DNA of 17,125 bases from NCBI GenBank assembly GCA_937950105.1, contig CALFEM010000347.1:1-17125 (forward strand), given 5' to 3'. Origin of the DNA: an uncultured Alphaproteobacteria bacterium. Its GTDB lineage: Bacteria > Pseudomonadota > Alphaproteobacteria > Rhizobiales > Hyphomicrobiaceae. Every line of letters begins with the position of its first letter. Position 1 is the stretch's first letter. Shown here in pieces: positions 14,512-17,125 of this stretch. The position numbers were made by a program, and so were the translations under genes. The notes under the pieces are model-generated. The model ran no database searches. It was given only the letters and a program-made list of their open reading frames with translations, and was not told the origin of the DNA.

Positions 14512-17082
14512 ATGACGAATCTGATCGCGCTACCGGAAGGCACCGAACTGGTCGGCGACTATCGCATCGACCGGGTGCTCGGTGCTGGCGGCTTCGGCAT
14601 CACCTATCTCGCCAGCGAGGCGGCGCTCGCACGCTCGGTCACCATCAAGGAATACTTTCCGAGTGACTTCGCGGCCCGCAACGCCAGTCACGAGGCGATG
14701 CCGCGGTCGCAGCACTGCTCGGGTGACTATCGCTGGGGGCTCGATCGCTTCATCGAGGAAGCCCAGACGCTGGCGCGCTTCGATCACCCGAACATCGTGC
14801 GCGTCTATCGCTACTTCCGCGCCAACAACACCGGCTACATGGTCCTGCACTTCGAGGAAGGGCAGAGCCTCAAGGGCTGGCTGAAGGGGCTCGGCCGCGC
14901 ACCGCGCCAGAAGGAACTCGACGCGCTGGTGGCGCCGCTGCTCGACGCGCTCGAGATCGTCCACAACGCCGACTTCCTGCATCGCGACATCGCGCCGGAC
15001 AACATCATCATTCGCAAGAGCGGCGCGCCGGTGCTGATCGACTTCGGCTCGGCGCGTGGCGAGATCGCGGCGCATTCGAAGACCGTCTCGGCGCTGGTGA
15101 AGCCCGGCTACAGCCCCTACGAGCAGTACGCCGAGACGACACGGCAGCAGGGACCGTGGACCGACATCTACGCCCTCGGCGCGACGCTCTATCACGCCGT
15201 CACCGGCAAGCGCCCGCCCGACGCGCCCTCGCGCATGGTGCACGACGAGATCGTGCCGGCGCGCGAAGCAGCGATCAGCTCGTACCGGCCGGGTTTTCTC
15301 AAGGCCATCGATCGCGCGCTGGCGATCGACGTCAAGGATCGCCCGCAGTCGATCGCCATCTGGCGCGGCGAGTTGCTGGCGCCCGAGCCTCAGCGCCAGG
15401 GTGGCGGCTGGCTGACGCGCGCGCTCGACAAGCGGCGGGATGCAGAGCCGGCAGGCGAAGGGGTTGCCAGAGAGAACACGCCGGAAGCTGCCGCTGCGCC
15501 TGCTGGAGCCCCGGTACCGCCGCCGCCCGATGTGCCGGGCAAGTCCGGCGGCGGCCTGCTCGACTTCATGGATCGCCTGAAAGGCGGTCGCGAGGCCTCG
15601 CCATCCGCCGATGCCCGCGGTCCGGCCGCCGGAGCCGCCGGATCAAAGAGCGCGCGGTCGCCGCTGAGCGGGCTTGCGGCAGACGCCGCAGTCGAGACAC
15701 GGCCGGGCAACGCGGCCGACGCACCGGATCGTGCTGCGGCAGGAAAGGGCAAACCCGCGCGCGCCGCTGCTGCGCGGGCGGCCACCGCCAAGGCACCCGC
15801 GCCTCCGCCGCCTGCAGCACCGGCCAGAGAGCCAGCGAAGGCGTCGGCCACGCCCCCGCCGGCCGCCGTGGCACTGCCGGCAAAGGTTCCCCGTCGAGCC
15901 GAGAAACCGCGCCCGATCAAATCCTCTGCGCGCCGCCACCTGCGTCCGCTGCTGGTCAAGCTGGTGATCGGCGCGGGCGTCGCCGCTGCTGCCGTGTTCA
16001 TCCAGAACCGCCTGCCGAATCTCGATTCGACCGCGCCTGCGCCGACGAAGCCGGCAGCGAGCACGACTGCGGCAGCGCCAGCGCCTCGCACGCCCGCACC
16101 TCGATCGAGCGATGCCGTTTCCCCCGGCGCGCCGGGCGCCACCACCACAGGTTCCATCGCATCGCCGCTGGCACCGGCGCCGTCACCGCAACTGGCGCGC
16201 ATCGAGGCGCACGCGGGCGGCGTATCGCGCGTCGCCTTCGCCAGCGGCGGACGCCTCGTCAGCACCGGTGCCGACGGCACGCTCAAACTCTGGAATGCGG
16301 ATCGGCGCAGTCTCGCGCGCACGATCGCACTCGACGGCGGTCCTGCCACCGCGCTGGCGGTCGCCGGAGAGGAAGCGCTGGTCGGCCACGCCAATGGCGG
16401 CATCGGTCTCTGGGACGTCGCCAGCGCGCGCAAGCGGGCGAGCTTCGAGCGCAACGAGGCGAGCGTGTGGTCGCTCGCCTTCACCGGCGAGAGCGGCCGC
16501 TTCGCTTCGGCCGCGCACGACTGGAAGATCGCGCTGTGGGATGCCGCCACGCCGGCGCAGCCCCTGCATGTGCTCGACGGGCATGAAAGTGCGGTGCTGG
16601 CGCTCGCCTACACGCCTGCGGCGACGCTGCTCGCCTCGGGCGGCGCCGACCGCACCGTCAGGCTCTGGAACCTCACCAATCTCGAAATGCTGCGCACCTA
16701 TCGCGGCAGCACGGATTTCATCTCGGCCGTCGCCCTGTCGGCCGATGGCAAGAGCCTCGCCGCAGCAAGCCTCGACGGCAGCATCCGCGTGTGGAGCACC
16801 TCCTCGTCGCGGCTGAAGCGGCGCTACAGCGGCCACAAGGGCGCGGTGACCAGCCTAGCGTTCTCACCCGATGGCGAGCACCTGGTTTCCGGCGGCGCCG
16901 ACGGCACCGTGCGGCTCTGGGATACGAACCGGCGGCGGGCCATCCGCGCCTTCGCAGGCCACAGCGGCAAGGTCGAAGCGGTCGCGTTCGCGCCGGATGG
17001 CGGCAGCGTCGCGTCGGGCGGCGCGGACGGCACGGTTCGCGTCTGGTCGGCCGCCAGCACGCTCGCCGACGCGCGGCCCTGA
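14512..17082 (+). CDS. Membrane Ser/Thr protein kinase with periplasmic WD40 propeller
   Basis: The ATG at 14512 begins an 856-residue protein; GAAGGGG lies only two bases upstream, a tight spacing, but the family N-terminus (LPEGTELVGDYRIDRVLGAG) starts right here. The Hanks-type kinase domain spans about 15-290: glycine loop GAGGFGITY (24-32), Lys46 in VTIKEYFP, Glu in IEEA (81-84), HRDIAPDN (157-164), DFG (177-179), activation segment ending PGYSPYEQY (198-206), and TDIYALG. The catalytic loop has Ala161 where Ser/Thr kinases usually have Lys. An Ala/Pro-rich linker (about 300-460) leads to a basic stretch and one membrane helix (about 479-498). The C-terminal 295 residues contain seven WD40 repeats (starting near 561, 599, 639, 681, 723, 765 and 808), enough for a closed seven-bladed propeller outside the membrane. 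The likely role is to sense an envelope signal or partner and phosphorylate cytoplasmic targets, balanced by the divergent PP2C phosphatase. Confidence 0.95.
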   Translation: MTNLIALPEGTELVGDYRIDRVLGAGGFGITYLASEAALARSVTIKEYFPSDFAARNASHEAMPRSQHCSGDYRWGLDRFIEEAQTLARFDHPNIVRVYRYFRANNTGYMVLHFEEGQSLKGWLKGLGRAPRQKELDALVAPLLDALEIVHNADFLHRDIAPDNIIIRKSGAPVLIDFGSARGEIAAHSKTVSALVKPGYSPYEQYAETTRQQGPWTDIYALGATLYHAVTGKRPPDAPSRMVHDEIVPAREAAISSYRPGFLKAIDRALAIDVKDRPQSIAIWRGELLAPEPQRQGGGWLTRALDKRRDAEPAGEGVARENTPEAAAAPAGAPVPPPPDVPGKSGGGLLDFMDRLKGGREASPSADARGPAAGAAGSKSARSPLSGLAADAAVETRPGNAADAPDRAAAGKGKPARAAAARAATAKAPAPPPPAAPAREPAKASATPPPAAVALPAKVPRRAEKPRPIKSSARRHLRPLLVKLVIGAGVAAAAVFIQNRLPNLDSTAPAPTKPAASTTAAAPAPRTPAPRSSDAVSPGAPGATTTGSIASPLAPAPSPQLARIEAHAGGVSRVAFASGGRLVSTGADGTLKLWNADRRSLARTIALDGGPATALAVAGEEALVGHANGGIGLWDVASARKRASFERNEASVWSLAFTGESGRFASAAHDWKIALWDAATPAQPLHVLDGHESAVLALAYTPAATLLASGGADRTVRLWNLTNLEMLRTYRGSTDFISAVALSADGKSLAAASLDGSIRVWSTSSSRLKRRYSGHKGAVTSLAFSPDGEHLVSGGADGTVRLWDTNRRRAIRAFAGHSGKVEAVAFAPDGGSVASGGADGTVRVWSAASTLADARP

Positions 17083-17105
17083 AGAGAAACGTACGCACAG
17101 TGCTG

Positions 17106-17125
17106 AGATCGGAAGAGCACACGTC
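17106..17125 (+). other. Illumina TruSeq adapter remnant (sequencing artefact)
   Basis: The last 20 bases, beginning AGATCGGAAGAGC and ending ACACGTC, equal the first 20 bases of the standard Illumina TruSeq adapter. They are not genomic. Genuine sequence probably ends at about 17105, and any reading frame that starts in this segment on the minus strand is spurious. Confidence 0.95.

Overview
This is a GC-rich chromosomal window of 17,125 bases, almost certainly from an alphaproteobacterium and probably from the Hyphomicrobiales. The reasons are the strong G/C preference at third codon positions, a CtrA-like TTAACCAT promoter element, and gene families (Clp-N coiled-coil protein, DUF2793 tail fibre, TM-WD40 kinase) that I associate with that group. 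The order is inferred; the class is fairly safe. The last 20 bases match the Illumina TruSeq adapter, so the window ends at a draft-assembly contig edge.

Layout: (1) 1-169, minus strand, the 5' part of a secreted-protein gene cut by the left edge. (2) 434-1879, plus strand, an FAD-linked D-2-hydroxyacid dehydrogenase of the GlcD/D2HGDH type. A strong hairpin at 1890-1921 separates it from (3) 1942-4014, minus strand, a 690-residue protein with an N-terminal Clp-N domain, a long coiled coil of about 22-residue repeats and an aromatic C-terminal tail; its promoter carries an extended -10 and a CtrA-like box. (4) 4353-10188, a DNA-damage block: an SRAP/YedK abasic-site protein and a WYL regulator on the minus strand, divergent from sbcD and sbcC on the plus strand. 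(5) 10256-11725, plus strand, an orphan DUF2793 plus peptidase-S74 tail-fibre-like protein. (6) 11997-17082, a phospho-signalling module: a minus-strand operon of membrane FHA protein, soluble FHA protein and PP2C phosphatase, divergent from a plus-strand membrane Ser/Thr kinase with a seven-bladed WD40 propeller.

How they may work together: SbcCD (nuclease at hairpins and blocked DNA ends) and YedK (covalent capture of abasic sites in single-stranded DNA) flank a regulator of the wHTH-WYL-WCX architecture, which in other systems senses DNA damage or nucleic-acid ligands. No LexA-type box is visible between the regulator and sbcD, but a short inverted repeat overlaps the proposed sbcD promoter. 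In the signalling module the kinase and phosphatase would write and erase phosphorylation. The two FHA proteins have different missing consensus residues, which suggests that at most one of them reads phosphothreonine in the usual way. I see no CRISPR array, insertion sequence, tRNA or rRNA.
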